Source of the DNA: Thiofilum flexile DSM 14609
GTDB lineage: Bacteria > Pseudomonadota > Gammaproteobacteria > Thiotrichales > Thiotrichaceae
Reading direction: 5' to 3'
Length of the DNA stretch: 64,000 nucleotides
Assembly: GCF_000380185.1 (NCBI RefSeq)
Contig: NZ_KB904758.1
Location: 1-64,000, forward strand
Shown here: positions 7,787 through 16,050 of the stretch, in pieces
Layout: each line of letters starts with the position of its first letter
Numbering within the stretch: position 1 is the first letter of the stretch
The notes under the pieces: generated by a model
What the model was told of the DNA's origin: nothing
Databases searched by the model: none
Seen by the model: the letters and a program-made list of their open reading frames with translations, nothing else
Program-made: the position numbers and the translations under genes

Positions 7787-8719
7787 ATGACACAAGCAAG
7801 TACCATTCTGGGTTTGTTGGCACAGACCTCTATCCATGCCGGTACAGGACAAAATACCGGCATTATTGATCTACCGATCCAACGGGAAGGGCATAATGGC
7901 TGGCCCTGCGTATTTGGGTCTGCCATGAAAGGCGCTTTACGTACTCGTGCAGAAACCCAATATGGCAAGGAAAATGCCAGTGTGATCTATGTATTTGGCC
8001 CAAGCCCAAGCCCAAGCCCAAATACCAATAATGCCAGCGAGCATGCTGGAGCTATTATGGTGAGTGATGCCCGTCTATTATTATTGCCTATTCGTTCGCT
8101 CACATCTCAGTTCAAATGGGTGACATGCCCAGATGCTCTGAAGCGTTACCAGCGTGATGCTGAACGTTTTGGTCTGACAGTCGGCTTACTCAGCAGTGTG
8201 AATGTAGAAGTAGAAGGCGATGAAGCCCTTGTTGCGACAAAAGAGGCTGATGGGGCATTGTTCCTTGAGGAGTATCGTTTCAATGCTAAATCACAGGATC
8301 TGAGCGTAGCCATTAAATCCATAGCCCAACTGATGCAGCGCGACGATGCAGAAGAGGTTTTGCAAAATCAGCTAGTGATTGTCAGTAATGATATGTTTGC
8401 CCATCTTTGCCAACACGCAACACCAGTGAATGCTCATATTGCCATCGAATCCGAAACTAAAACTGTTAAAGATGGAGCTCTTTGGTATGAGGAAACTTTA
8501 CCACCAGAAACCTTATTGTACGTTGGGCTATCAGCCAATCCAGTGAGAAAACCCAAGGGGGATAAAATCAAGGTTCCGTTACCTCAGGATGAATCCGGCA
8601 AGTGGGTGCTTGAGTCGATTACCAACTTGTTCAGGGACAGACCATGGTTACAGATTGGCGGTAATGAAACCGTCGGAATGGGCTGGTGCGCCGTCAAAGT
8701 GCTGCAAGGAGGACAATAA
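7787..8719 (+). CDS. cmr4: Type III-B CRISPR RAMP protein Cmr4 (target RNA nuclease)
   Basis: A 310-residue Cas7-type backbone subunit that cuts target RNA every six bases. The N-terminus LLAQTSIHAGTGQNTGIIDL followed by PIQREGHNGWP is diagnostic; Asp28 in GIID is at the catalytic aspartate position, so target RNA cleavage should be active. A hexanucleotide repeat at about 8000-8021 encodes PSPSPSP inside a loop. The ATG at 7787 is preceded by AAAGGAAAGC, a good ribosome site. The stop overlaps the cmr5 start by one base. Confidence 0.95.
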   Translation: MTQASTILGLLAQTSIHAGTGQNTGIIDLPIQREGHNGWPCVFGSAMKGALRTRAETQYGKENASVIYVFGPSPSPSPNTNNASEHAGAIMVSDARLLLLPIRSLTSQFKWVTCPDALKRYQRDAERFGLTVGLLSSVNVEVEGDEALVATKEADGALFLEEYRFNAKSQDLSVAIKSIAQLMQRDDAEEVLQNQLVIVSNDMFAHLCQHATPVNAHIAIESETKTVKDGALWYEETLPPETLLYVGLSANPVRKPKGDKIKVPLPQDESGKWVLESITNLFRDRPWLQIGGNETVGMGWCAVKVLQGGQ

Positions 8720-9144
8720 TGCAAACAATCCAGCAACAGCGAGCTAAGTACGCACTGGAAAAGGTTAAAAGTGCAGCATTTGACAACCCTAGGATTGGGC
8801 ATAAGGAATTCAAGAGCTATGCATCCAATCTGCCTGCCATGATTCACATGAATGGTTTAGGGCAAGCCGCAGCCTTTTTTAAATCCAAAGGAAACAGCTC
8901 CCCTGAACATGCAGAGCTATACATGATTCTGTCAAACTGGCTTTGCAATCGTCATGATAATGAGCAAACCATGCCTCAACAGCCCTATAGCAATTACCCC
9001 GACCTGCTAGAGGGAATTACCCAAGCTGACATGCACACATACCGTCTGGCACAAGCTGAAGCTCAAGCATTGATGGACTGGGTAAAAAAATTTGCCAAGG
9101 CATTCATGACCGAGGGTAATGTGGGCGAAGGAGAGCAACCATGA
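8719..9144 (+). CDS. cmr5: Type III-B CRISPR small subunit Cmr5
   Basis: A 141-residue, mainly helical small subunit that forms the second filament of the complex. It starts MQTIQQQRAKYALEKVKSA, the classic Cmr5 opening (QxRAxxAxxxV). The start is the ATG at 8719, which follows AAGGAGG with good spacing; an upstream alternative start inside cmr4 is unlikely. A helix with ASNLPAMIHMNGLGQAAAFF matches the family core. Overlaps cmr6 by 4 bases. Confidence 0.93.
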   Translation: MQTIQQQRAKYALEKVKSAAFDNPRIGHKEFKSYASNLPAMIHMNGLGQAAAFFKSKGNSSPEHAELYMILSNWLCNRHDNEQTMPQQPYSNYPDLLEGITQADMHTYRLAQAEAQALMDWVKKFAKAFMTEGNVGEGEQP

Positions 9145-10337
9145 CAGTTCCCTTGTATGATCAATTACAGGCGCATAAGCCGGAGCTGGGACGGGAGGGC
9201 AATCGTGGGCTGTGGTTTGAGCGCTTTTATGATCAGTATGGCTCGCGTAACTGGGATATACTCAAACCGGATACTCATCATACAGACATAGGTAATTCAC
9301 ACTGGTTGCTGAAACACTTCAATAACAAAAAAGTAGGCAACAGCAAAGCTCTTGCACACCAATCATGGATGCAGATGAGGCTAACTAAGAGCCTGAAGGG
9401 ACAAAGCCACGTCTTCAAAGCATCTTGGCACTTCGTAACGGGCATGGGCAACCCACATCCTGTTGAAAATGGTTTTGCATGGCATCCAACTCTGGGTGTC
9501 CCCTATCTAACTGGAGCAGCCGTCAAAGGTCTGGTGCGGACTTACATTGAAAACTATCTGGATGACAACAATCCGGAAAATCCGAATAAAAAGCAATTAC
9601 TGCTTCAGTGGTTTGGTAGTGACGACAAAGACTCCAGAAAACAGGAATGTGATAGCAGGGCTGGTGAGCTAATTTTCTTTGATGCTCTGCCCATTGAACC
9701 AGTCACTCTAGCCGTGGATGTAATGACTCCACATATGGGCAAATGGTATGAAAAGGGAGGTAAGCAAGACTCTGCAATAACCTCTGAAGCCGTACCCGCC
9801 GATTGGCATGACCCCGTACCCGTATCTTTTCTAGTTGCTAAAGACATTACCTTACTATTCAGTTTTGCCATACGTGAATATCCGGGGCAACGGCCATCGT
9901 CAATCAATCTGGATGAGGTTGCCAATGTATTGCAACGTGTACTGCGGCATGAAGGAGCAGGTGGCAAAACTGCAACAGGTTATGGAGGTATGCAACAAGC
10001 ATCAAAAGCATTGGATGACTTACACCAGAAAATAGCTAAGGCTGAAGCAGATAAACAGGCACAAATACAACAACAAGTAGAGCGACAGGCTAAAGAAGCT
10101 GCCTTGCAACAGATGCACCCCATTGAGCGCGAAATTGCAGAGTTTTCAACCACTCCAGATGCTATTAAAGCATTGGAGGCTAATCAATGGAGTGAGATTA
10201 ACCAAAAAACAGCAGCACAGTTTCTAAAGGCGCGGATGCAACAAGAAGGTATCTGGAGGGAAGAGAGTAAAGCTAAAAATCCTAGCAAGGATAAAGACTA
10301 TCAGAGAACACAAGTTGTTCTGAAATATCTGCTGTAA
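9141..10337 (+). CDS. cmr6: Type III-B CRISPR RAMP protein Cmr6 with C-terminal extension
   Basis: A 398-residue Cas7-like subunit at the crRNA 3' end. Family marks include SWHFVTGMGNPHPVENG, LGVPYLTGAAVKGLVRTYIE and the GAGGKTATGYGGM glycine loop near residue 275. From about residue 285 on there is a long charged helix rich in Q, E, K and A (KAEADKQAQIQQQVERQ) and a further helical domain of about 90 residues. This is beyond the RAMP fold and probably forms a coiled coil. Last gene of the overlapping cmr1-6 run. Confidence 0.92.
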   Translation: MTVPLYDQLQAHKPELGREGNRGLWFERFYDQYGSRNWDILKPDTHHTDIGNSHWLLKHFNNKKVGNSKALAHQSWMQMRLTKSLKGQSHVFKASWHFVTGMGNPHPVENGFAWHPTLGVPYLTGAAVKGLVRTYIENYLDDNNPENPNKKQLLLQWFGSDDKDSRKQECDSRAGELIFFDALPIEPVTLAVDVMTPHMGKWYEKGGKQDSAITSEAVPADWHDPVPVSFLVAKDITLLFSFAIREYPGQRPSSINLDEVANVLQRVLRHEGAGGKTATGYGGMQQASKALDDLHQKIAKAEADKQAQIQQQVERQAKEAALQQMHPIEREIAEFSTTPDAIKALEANQWSEINQKTAAQFLKARMQQEGIWREESKAKNPSKDKDYQRTQVVLKYLL

Positions 10338-10431
10338 TCCATCTTGAAAGGATTATTTTGTCTGTGGGCGTATTTGCGTGAGTATCATGCGTGGACTACT
10401 TTTGGTAGTACCTCTTTTTTCGGTAACTGCT

Positions 10432-10755
10432 ATGTATGTTACTAATGTACGTGATTTACCCCCCTCCCTAGCTTTGCGGCAGGCAAAAGAGGCTCCCGTA
10501 CTCATACTCAAAGGCAATGAGCCGGACGCATTGCTTTTCCATCTAGAGAGATACCTGAGCGAGACCATCGCACAAATACGCCTGACACACGCTGCTAGTT
10601 TGTTTCGGGATGGTTTGATCTCACTTGGAAAAGCTGCTCGTATCAGTAGCTTGCCTAGGGCTGACTTTATTCTGCACCTAGATGAGCTTGGTATTGATGT
10701 CGTGCGCCATGATGAAACCGTAGAGCAATCGGTACAATCCGTGTACTGGCATTAG
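10432..10755 (+). pseudogene. Phd/UPF0175-like antitoxin, 3' end lost
   Basis: From the ATG at 10432 the product reads MYVTNVRDLPPSLALRQAKE and then APVLILKGNEPDALLF, like a Phd/YefM antitoxin N-terminus. It continues with LFRDGLISLGKAARISSLPRADFILHLDELGIDVV, a UPF0175 helix-turn-helix. Such proteins pair with DUF3368 PIN-like toxins. The frame then runs into unrelated residues (VEQSVQSVYWH) where a toxin fragment begins in another frame, so the natural C-terminus is probably replaced. A GTG at 10378 would add residues with no family match. Confidence 0.6.
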
Positions 10756-10850
10756 CCGAACAGGGGAGATTAATCCCAAGTGTCCGAAATTGCGTACAGG
10801 AAATGCACAGCTTTGGCCACTGTGTATCACTACGGTTTCTTGAGAGTTAA
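10731..10850 (+). pseudogene. C-terminal fragment of DUF3368 PIN-like toxin
   Basis: A second frame starting at 10731 reads GTIRVLALAEQGRLIPSVRN and ends FLES. This matches the end of DUF3368 toxins (GTxGVL, then AxxxGLIPSV). The N-terminal catalytic half is absent, so the toxin is dead. The fragment overlaps the end of the antitoxin frame, so one deletion joined the middle of the antitoxin to the end of its toxin. It is wedged between cmr6 and the Csx1-type effector. Confidence 0.6.
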
Positions 10851-10869
10851 ACGTTACAAGGAGTAAGAG

Positions 10870-10929
10870 ATGGCGAAGGTGTTTATCAGTTTTTTGGACA
10901 ATCACAGGAAATTAAATGAAACTAATTAG
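10870..10929 (+). pseudogene. Short CARF-like N-terminal remnant or leader peptide
   Basis: A 19-codon frame reads MAKVFISFLDNHRKLNETN and stops inside the next gene's start region. MAKVFISFL resembles the first strand of TIGR02221/Csx1-like CARF proteins (compare MKLISFLGLG of the next gene). It has a better ribosome site (AAGGAG, 7 bases upstream) than the full gene. It could be a relic of a second CARF gene or a coupling leader. Confidence 0.3.
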
Positions 10930-12514
10930 CTTTCTTGGGCTTGGAGAAGCCAAACGTGACTCCAATAGCAAACCAACAGGTGAATATTTCTATCACAAAA
11001 CCACATACCGTTTTAATCAAGATCCACAAACAGATATTAGTAATACCTGCTATGTTGTTCGGGCAATTACACAAGGTTATACCATTAATGAAAAAACTAC
11101 CGGCCTACAGAGAGTAGATGAGGTTGTATTATTAGCAACCGAACAGGCAGAAAAAGCTCATATCGATAAAATTCTGGCTGAGTTTGAAGTTTATCAACTC
11201 CCACGACCCCATGTTGTGCGCGTTCCTTTTGGAGCAAATGCTGAACAACAGTGGGAACAATTTCATACAATTCTGGAGAATATTCCTCAAGGGAATGATA
11301 AAAAGGTCATTTTTGATATTACCCATGGCTTCCGCTCACAACCCTTCTTTGCAGCAGCGGTGATCAACTATGTTCGCTCAACTCGAAATGTAGAAAATAT
11401 ACCGGATATGCGTATTTTATACGGCGAGTATAACAGTGCAAAACAGGTCTCCGACATTTGGGATATGAGTACTTTCATCAACCTACTCGACTGGTCAAGT
11501 GCTCTTCAAAGCTTTATAAAAACAGGACATGGTGCTGCCCTAGCACAACTAGCCAAGCGCGAAAATGCAACCATTCAAAAAACTGGGCAAGGCGAACGTC
11601 CACGTATGCTGGCAAAACTGGCGGAATCTATCAAAGCATTTTCCGACAATATAGCCACTGTGCGCGTACTACAAATCATCACGGAATCCGCTAAAGGGCG
11701 TGGTAGTGCTGCCAATGTCCTACAAACTATTACCGATAGTGAAGCCGAAATCCGCCAGCACTTCATGCCACTCTATCCGGTGCTAGAGCAATTAAAAGAA
11801 AAACTGAAAGATATCCCAGCTCAATCTCTGTTCAGCTCTCAAGGGCATGTGTCCATGCTAACACTAGCAAAGCTATACATTGATTACGAACGCTATCCTG
11901 AGGCTGCTATTGTGGTGCGTGAAGGCTGGGTTTCTTTATATGCCAATACCAATCTTACAGATAAAGAACTACTAGATAAAAAAGGGCGTGATAAAACCGA
12001 GAAATGTTGGTATGAAAAAGAGGGGGAAGAAAACAACCCACAAGGATATGCAGATTTAATAGGATTGATACGCAATGATATTCAACATGGTGGTTTCAGA
12101 TCCTCCCCTAGTCCTGCTGATAAACTGATCCAGAACCTACAAGATTTAGTAGGAAAATTTGAAAGTAAAATACAAGATTACGAAACTACCAATTGCTTAG
12201 AAATACCTCCAACAAAATCATCCAAAACCTACTTCATCTCTCGTCATCCTGGTGCTGCTCTTTGGGCAGAATCTGAAGGGTTTCACATTGATCAGCTACT
12301 GGCACATTTTGATGTGGGAATTGTGCAATCTGGAGACACAGTATTGGGAACGCTACCGATCAATCTAGTAGCCGAGATGAATGCACGGGGTGGTCGTTAC
12401 TTTCACCTGACTCTAGAACTACCTGCCGAGGCACGGGGGCAAGAACTGAGTGCTGATGATATGCGCCGTTACGGAGCACGCCTAGAATGCTTTACAGCAC
12501 AAAAGCAGGTATAG
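10916..12514 (+). CDS. csx1: Csx1-type CARF-HEPN RNase fused to C-terminal Csx16 ring-nuclease-like domain
   Basis: A 532-residue type III ancillary protein in three parts. Residues 1 to about 200 are a CARF domain (MKLISFLGLG start, DITHGF at 134-139, the DxTHG motif), which should bind cyclic oligoadenylate. Residues 210 to about 415 are helical with IRNDIQHGG, giving R386-x4-H391, the HEPN ribonuclease motif. Residues 437-532 match Csx16 (VVA1548 family): FISRHPGAALWAESEG, then SGDTVLGTLPINLVAE and LPAEARGQELSADDMRRYGA. Csx16 is, to my knowledge, a predicted or recently tested cyclic-oligoadenylate ring nuclease. The frame is continuous with no stop or shift, so the fusion looks real. Expected effect: an RNase that carries its own off-switch. 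Family calls are strong; the self-limiting role is inference. Confidence 0.9.
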   Translation: MKLISFLGLGEAKRDSNSKPTGEYFYHKTTYRFNQDPQTDISNTCYVVRAITQGYTINEKTTGLQRVDEVVLLATEQAEKAHIDKILAEFEVYQLPRPHVVRVPFGANAEQQWEQFHTILENIPQGNDKKVIFDITHGFRSQPFFAAAVINYVRSTRNVENIPDMRILYGEYNSAKQVSDIWDMSTFINLLDWSSALQSFIKTGHGAALAQLAKRENATIQKTGQGERPRMLAKLAESIKAFSDNIATVRVLQIITESAKGRGSAANVLQTITDSEAEIRQHFMPLYPVLEQLKEKLKDIPAQSLFSSQGHVSMLTLAKLYIDYERYPEAAIVVREGWVSLYANTNLTDKELLDKKGRDKTEKCWYEKEGEENNPQGYADLIGLIRNDIQHGGFRSSPSPADKLIQNLQDLVGKFESKIQDYETTNCLEIPPTKSSKTYFISRHPGAALWAESEGFHIDQLLAHFDVGIVQSGDTVLGTLPINLVAEMNARGGRYFHLTLELPAEARGQELSADDMRRYGARLECFTAQKQV

Positions 12515-12535
12515 CTATCTGAAGTAGCTGGTTAT

Positions 12536-13711
12536 TTACGGCTCAGACCAATGTATTTGCTCTGGTTGCAAGTGTAAGCCACAACGTGTGGCAGGACGCT
12601 GACCATAGGTATACAGCAGGTAGGGTGTGGCTTTCCCTAATCCAAGTGCCTGTTTTAGAGTCTTATTGATTTGAGATTTACGCTCCTCAAACCAGTTCTT
12701 TCCTATTCCTTGCTGCAACCCTTTAGCAACAGTATGGTAGCTGCCACGACTCCCAAATAAATCACGATAAATTTGCAAAAACTGTTCTGCCAGCACCGGA
12801 TTTTCTTGATCCCTCCAATGCAGTGGCGGGCGCTGTTGTTGACAACGCTGTAACATCCAAACATAAAAAACTATCAATATCGGTGGCATGGGAACAAGTT
12901 CCCCTCCACACCATAACTCGCGCTCTACGGACTTGAACACGACCATGGGATTATTTAGCTGATGCTGGGCTGCCTTAATACTAGCACTAAAGCTACTATT
13001 CCCCTCCAGCAATGCCTGCGGCAGCCCCTCACGCAAACGCACGAATGGAATATCTGCCAGAATTACCTCCACTTGAGCTGCATCAAATGGCTTGCCATCC
13101 TGCCCTGTTAACCATTGAGAGTAAGGGGGTGGGTAGAAAAAATCTGGCAAAAAGAAATAGGCATCATCTACCAATACATGCGTCAATCGATCCTGTAAGC
13201 GCCCAAATAGAGACAACGCATAACCAATATAGAAAGTCATGGTACGGCGTCCGCCTGAAAGTGAAATCACTAGTTGAGTGTCTGGAAATGCCGTCAGGCG
13301 ACGCACTACTTGGCTGATAAAATCAGCAGCATGGGTGTTATCCGAACGAGTACGAATATCATCCAATTCATATCCATCATCATCCGTGATCAAGTGTATA
13401 TGTTCAGGTGTGAAAGCTGGCAGGGGTAATTGATAATCATGGCAGAGACGACTGAGCCAACCCTCGCCCCCGTAAGCCTGATCTAACAGACGCTCCACAC
13501 CGATCTTCCCATGCCCAGTGGTAATGACATGCACCTCTGTTGCTTGCCAACTAGGTGTTTCATGCATTAGAGCATATAGTGTTTCGGTCACCACCTGTGG
13601 CGAACGGGCAGCCACTGCCAGCAGGATGCGTCGTGACCAAACATGCTCTACCTGTTGCTGTGCTTCAGTAGCTAGCGGTATAGCAGACAAAGGGGGATGA
13701 CTAGATAGCAT
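12536..13711 (-). CDS. NE0113-family CARF protein (Csm6-like ring nuclease family)
   Basis: A 391-residue protein on the strand opposite to the cmr operon, convergent with the csx1-csx16 gene. The CARF domain matches the TIGR02584/NE0113 family: RILLAVAARSPQVVTETLYA (from residue 28), EVHVITTGHGK, DIRTRSDNTHAADFI and ISLSGGRRTMTFY (149-161), then ALSLFGRLQDRLTHVLV. The C-terminal half is helical, winged-helix-like, and I find no R-x4-H HEPN motif. It may therefore sense or degrade cyclic oligoadenylate rather than cut RNA. The ATG at 13711, behind AGGA, is preferred to a TTG at 13783. Confidence 0.88.
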   Translation of the reverse strand: MLSSHPPLSAIPLATEAQQQVEHVWSRRILLAVAARSPQVVTETLYALMHETPSWQATEVHVITTGHGKIGVERLLDQAYGGEGWLSRLCHDYQLPLPAFTPEHIHLITDDDGYELDDIRTRSDNTHAADFISQVVRRLTAFPDTQLVISLSGGRRTMTFYIGYALSLFGRLQDRLTHVLVDDAYFFLPDFFYPPPYSQWLTGQDGKPFDAAQVEVILADIPFVRLREGLPQALLEGNSSFSASIKAAQHQLNNPMVVFKSVERELWCGGELVPMPPILIVFYVWMLQRCQQQRPPLHWRDQENPVLAEQFLQIYRDLFGSRGSYHTVAKGLQQGIGKNWFEERKSQINKTLKQALGLGKATPYLLYTYGQRPATRCGLHLQPEQIHWSEP

Positions 13712-13855
13712 AGGAATCCTGACTTGGGAGTAGGTATTTCTGAAAGATAGAGCGTATTTTGTAACTCTAAAATCATACACCAACCTATCTAGACTGGCTG
13801 AATTTTACTAGCTGGCATACACTGGTCGCTTCATTATAAAGCAAAAAGAGAAAAT

Positions 13856-15340
13856 ATGAACAACAGCGATCTGCCCGTCAGCACCCCAGACTACCCACCT
13901 GCCATCGTTTGCACCCAAGCGTCTGAAGCCATAGCTGCCCTAAAACAGCTCTACCATATTAGTACGGATTTCCTTTATCAGTCCTTTTGCCGCCTCATGG
14001 AGGGCAATGTTCCTGAGGTTCGTTTCCGTGCTTTCTACCCACAAGTCACGATTACTACGGGCAGTCACGCAAATATAGACTCACTATTAGCCTATGGTCG
14101 AGTACCAGGGCCTGGTGTCTATTTCACCACTATCACTCGCCCTGACCTCTTCGAGGTTTATCTACGACATCAGTTAGAAACACTGATCGCTAATCACCAA
14201 GTTCCGGTCACGGTCGGGATTTCAGATATACCTATTCCGCTGCATTTTGCCCTACCAGAAGGTATTCATGTGGAAGGCTCTATCCAAGAGCGTTTATCCC
14301 GCCCCCTGCGTGATGTGTGGGATGCTCCCAACCTTGCTCAGACGGATGATCGTATTGTCAATGGTGAATATGATGACCGTCCGGGTGTCCCCCAACCCTT
14401 AGCCCCTTTTACCGCCTCACGTATTGACTACTCCCTGCATCGGTTAGCACATTACACAGCGACTCGTCCGGCTCATTTCCAGAATTTCGTGCTCTTTACT
14501 AACTATCAGTTTTATGTGGATGAATTCGTGCGTCATGCGCGTGAAATCCTCATGCAACCCGATTGTGGTTATGAGGCATTAGTCGAGCCGGGCAATGTGA
14601 TCACCCGCCGCGGCAACCCTGTAGCAGAAGGCAAGCCAGTAACCCGCTCGCCCCAAATGCCGGCCTATCACCTGACCCGTTCCGATCATTCGGGTATCAC
14701 ACTGGTGAATATTGGTGTCGGCCCCTCCAATGCTAAAACGATTACCGATCATATTGCCGTACTGCGCCCCCACGCATGGCTAATGCTCGGACACTGTGCT
14801 GGGCTGCGTAAGGGGCAGTCATTAGGGGACTATGTACTCGCTCATGCCTATATGCGCGAAGATAATGTGCTAAATGAAGACCTACCCGTTTGGGTGCCCA
14901 TCCCTGCACTAGCAGAGGTACAAGTGGCACTCGAACAAGCTGTCGAGGAAGTCACCCAATTATCTGGCTATGAACTGAAAAAGATCATGCGTACCGGCAC
15001 AGTGGCGACCATTGACAATCGCAACTGGGAGCTGCGTGATCAATCCGGCCCCGTGAAGCGCCTGTCCAAGTCCCGCGCTATTGGGTTAGATATGGAGTCC
15101 GCCACCATTGCCGCCAATGGTTTCCGTTTCCGTGTGCCTTATGGAACGCTGCTGTGCGTCTCGGACAAGCCCCTGCACGGTGAGCTGAAACTACCGGGGA
15201 TGGCAACCGAATTCTACAATCGCCAAGTGGCTCAGCATCTCACCATCGGGATTCGCACCATGGAAAAGCTACGCGAAATGCCTTCTGAGCGCCTGCACTC
15301 ACGAAAACTGCGAGCTTTCGATGAGACGGCCTTTCAGTGA
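13856..15340 (+). CDS. amn: AMP nucleosidase
   Basis: A 494-residue enzyme that splits AMP into adenine and ribose-5-phosphate. E. coli Amn is 484 residues. The C-terminal nucleoside-phosphorylase fold shows NIGVGPSNAKTITDHIAVLR, LMLGHCAGLRKGQSLGDYV and GLDMESATIAANGFRFRVPY (the catalytic methionine-glutamate pair). The N-terminal Amn regulatory domain is also present. It has its own upstream region and runs divergently from the NE0113 CARF gene. Its end overlaps the convergent hydrolase by 7 bases. Most likely a core purine-salvage gene. Confidence 0.95.
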   Translation: MNNSDLPVSTPDYPPAIVCTQASEAIAALKQLYHISTDFLYQSFCRLMEGNVPEVRFRAFYPQVTITTGSHANIDSLLAYGRVPGPGVYFTTITRPDLFEVYLRHQLETLIANHQVPVTVGISDIPIPLHFALPEGIHVEGSIQERLSRPLRDVWDAPNLAQTDDRIVNGEYDDRPGVPQPLAPFTASRIDYSLHRLAHYTATRPAHFQNFVLFTNYQFYVDEFVRHAREILMQPDCGYEALVEPGNVITRRGNPVAEGKPVTRSPQMPAYHLTRSDHSGITLVNIGVGPSNAKTITDHIAVLRPHAWLMLGHCAGLRKGQSLGDYVLAHAYMREDNVLNEDLPVWVPIPALAEVQVALEQAVEEVTQLSGYELKKIMRTGTVATIDNRNWELRDQSGPVKRLSKSRAIGLDMESATIAANGFRFRVPYGTLLCVSDKPLHGELKLPGMATEFYNRQVAQHLTIGIRTMEKLREMPSERLHSRKLRAFDETAFQ

Positions 15341-16038
15341 TCAATAGGTTGAGCACTCAACCAGTCAATAATGGTAGCAGCCAGTTCTTCAGGCTGCTCC
15401 AGTGGTATCATATGCCCACTCCCGTCTAATACTTGCAATGAAGCATTAGGAAGTGCTGCGACTAATTCATCAGCCTCCTCTAAGGTGCGTAGCGCATCAT
15501 AGCGGCTCGCAATCACTAAAGTCGGGCAGTGGATTGCCGTAGGAACCTCCGCACGCCGCAGCGCCGATTGCGTCACTAAAGCCTCATAGCCTAAACGACT
15601 CCCCATCTGTTTGATCCGAGTAATTAATTCGCTATTGCTATGATCTGGGTGCAATGATTTAGCAATCGTGCTGTGACTTAAGCCTTTGAAGGTGATGGGG
15701 GATAGTGCCTGTATTGCCTGTTGCTTGGCTTGCATTTGTTGCTCGGTATCTTCGCGCAACGAGCTGGCTATGAGTATGAGTGCTGCCACCCGTTCGGGAT
15801 AATCTGCGGCTAATTGTCTGGCAATATAGCCCCCCATAGAAAAACCGATCAGTACGCACTGTTGTGGTAATTGACTAGCGATATATTGGGCTATCTCTTT
15901 GATGGTCTGACCACCATTCAGAGAAGCATGCCGTACCGGCCACACTTCAGGCAGATAGTTTTTAAACTCATCCCAAAGCGTCTCATCTAACATAAATCCC
16001 GGAATGAGAACTAGCGGCGGATAGACAGGGGTACTCAT
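15334..16038 (-). CDS. Alpha/beta hydrolase
   Basis: A 234-residue single-domain alpha/beta hydrolase. The triad is visible: nucleophile elbow GFSMGGYIARQ, acid in ASRYDALRTLEEA, and histidine in LDGSGHMIPLEQPEE. The opening PLVLIPGFMLDETLW supplies the oxyanion loop. No signal peptide, so cytoplasmic. It lies 12 bases after the acr3 stop on the same strand and may be co-transcribed with the arsenic genes. Substrate unknown. Confidence 0.85.
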   Translation of the reverse strand: MSTPVYPPLVLIPGFMLDETLWDEFKNYLPEVWPVRHASLNGGQTIKEIAQYIASQLPQQCVLIGFSMGGYIARQLAADYPERVAALILIASSLREDTEQQMQAKQQAIQALSPITFKGLSHSTIAKSLHPDHSNSELITRIKQMGSRLGYEALVTQSALRRAEVPTAIHCPTLVIASRYDALRTLEEADELVAALPNASLQVLDGSGHMIPLEQPEELAATIIDWLSAQPIDH

Positions 16039-16050
16039 GAGGTTCTCCTA

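Noticed and set aside
13712-13783. TTG-initiated extension of the NE0113-type gene
   Set aside because: The extra 24 residues have no family match, and the ATG at 13711 has a ribosome site.
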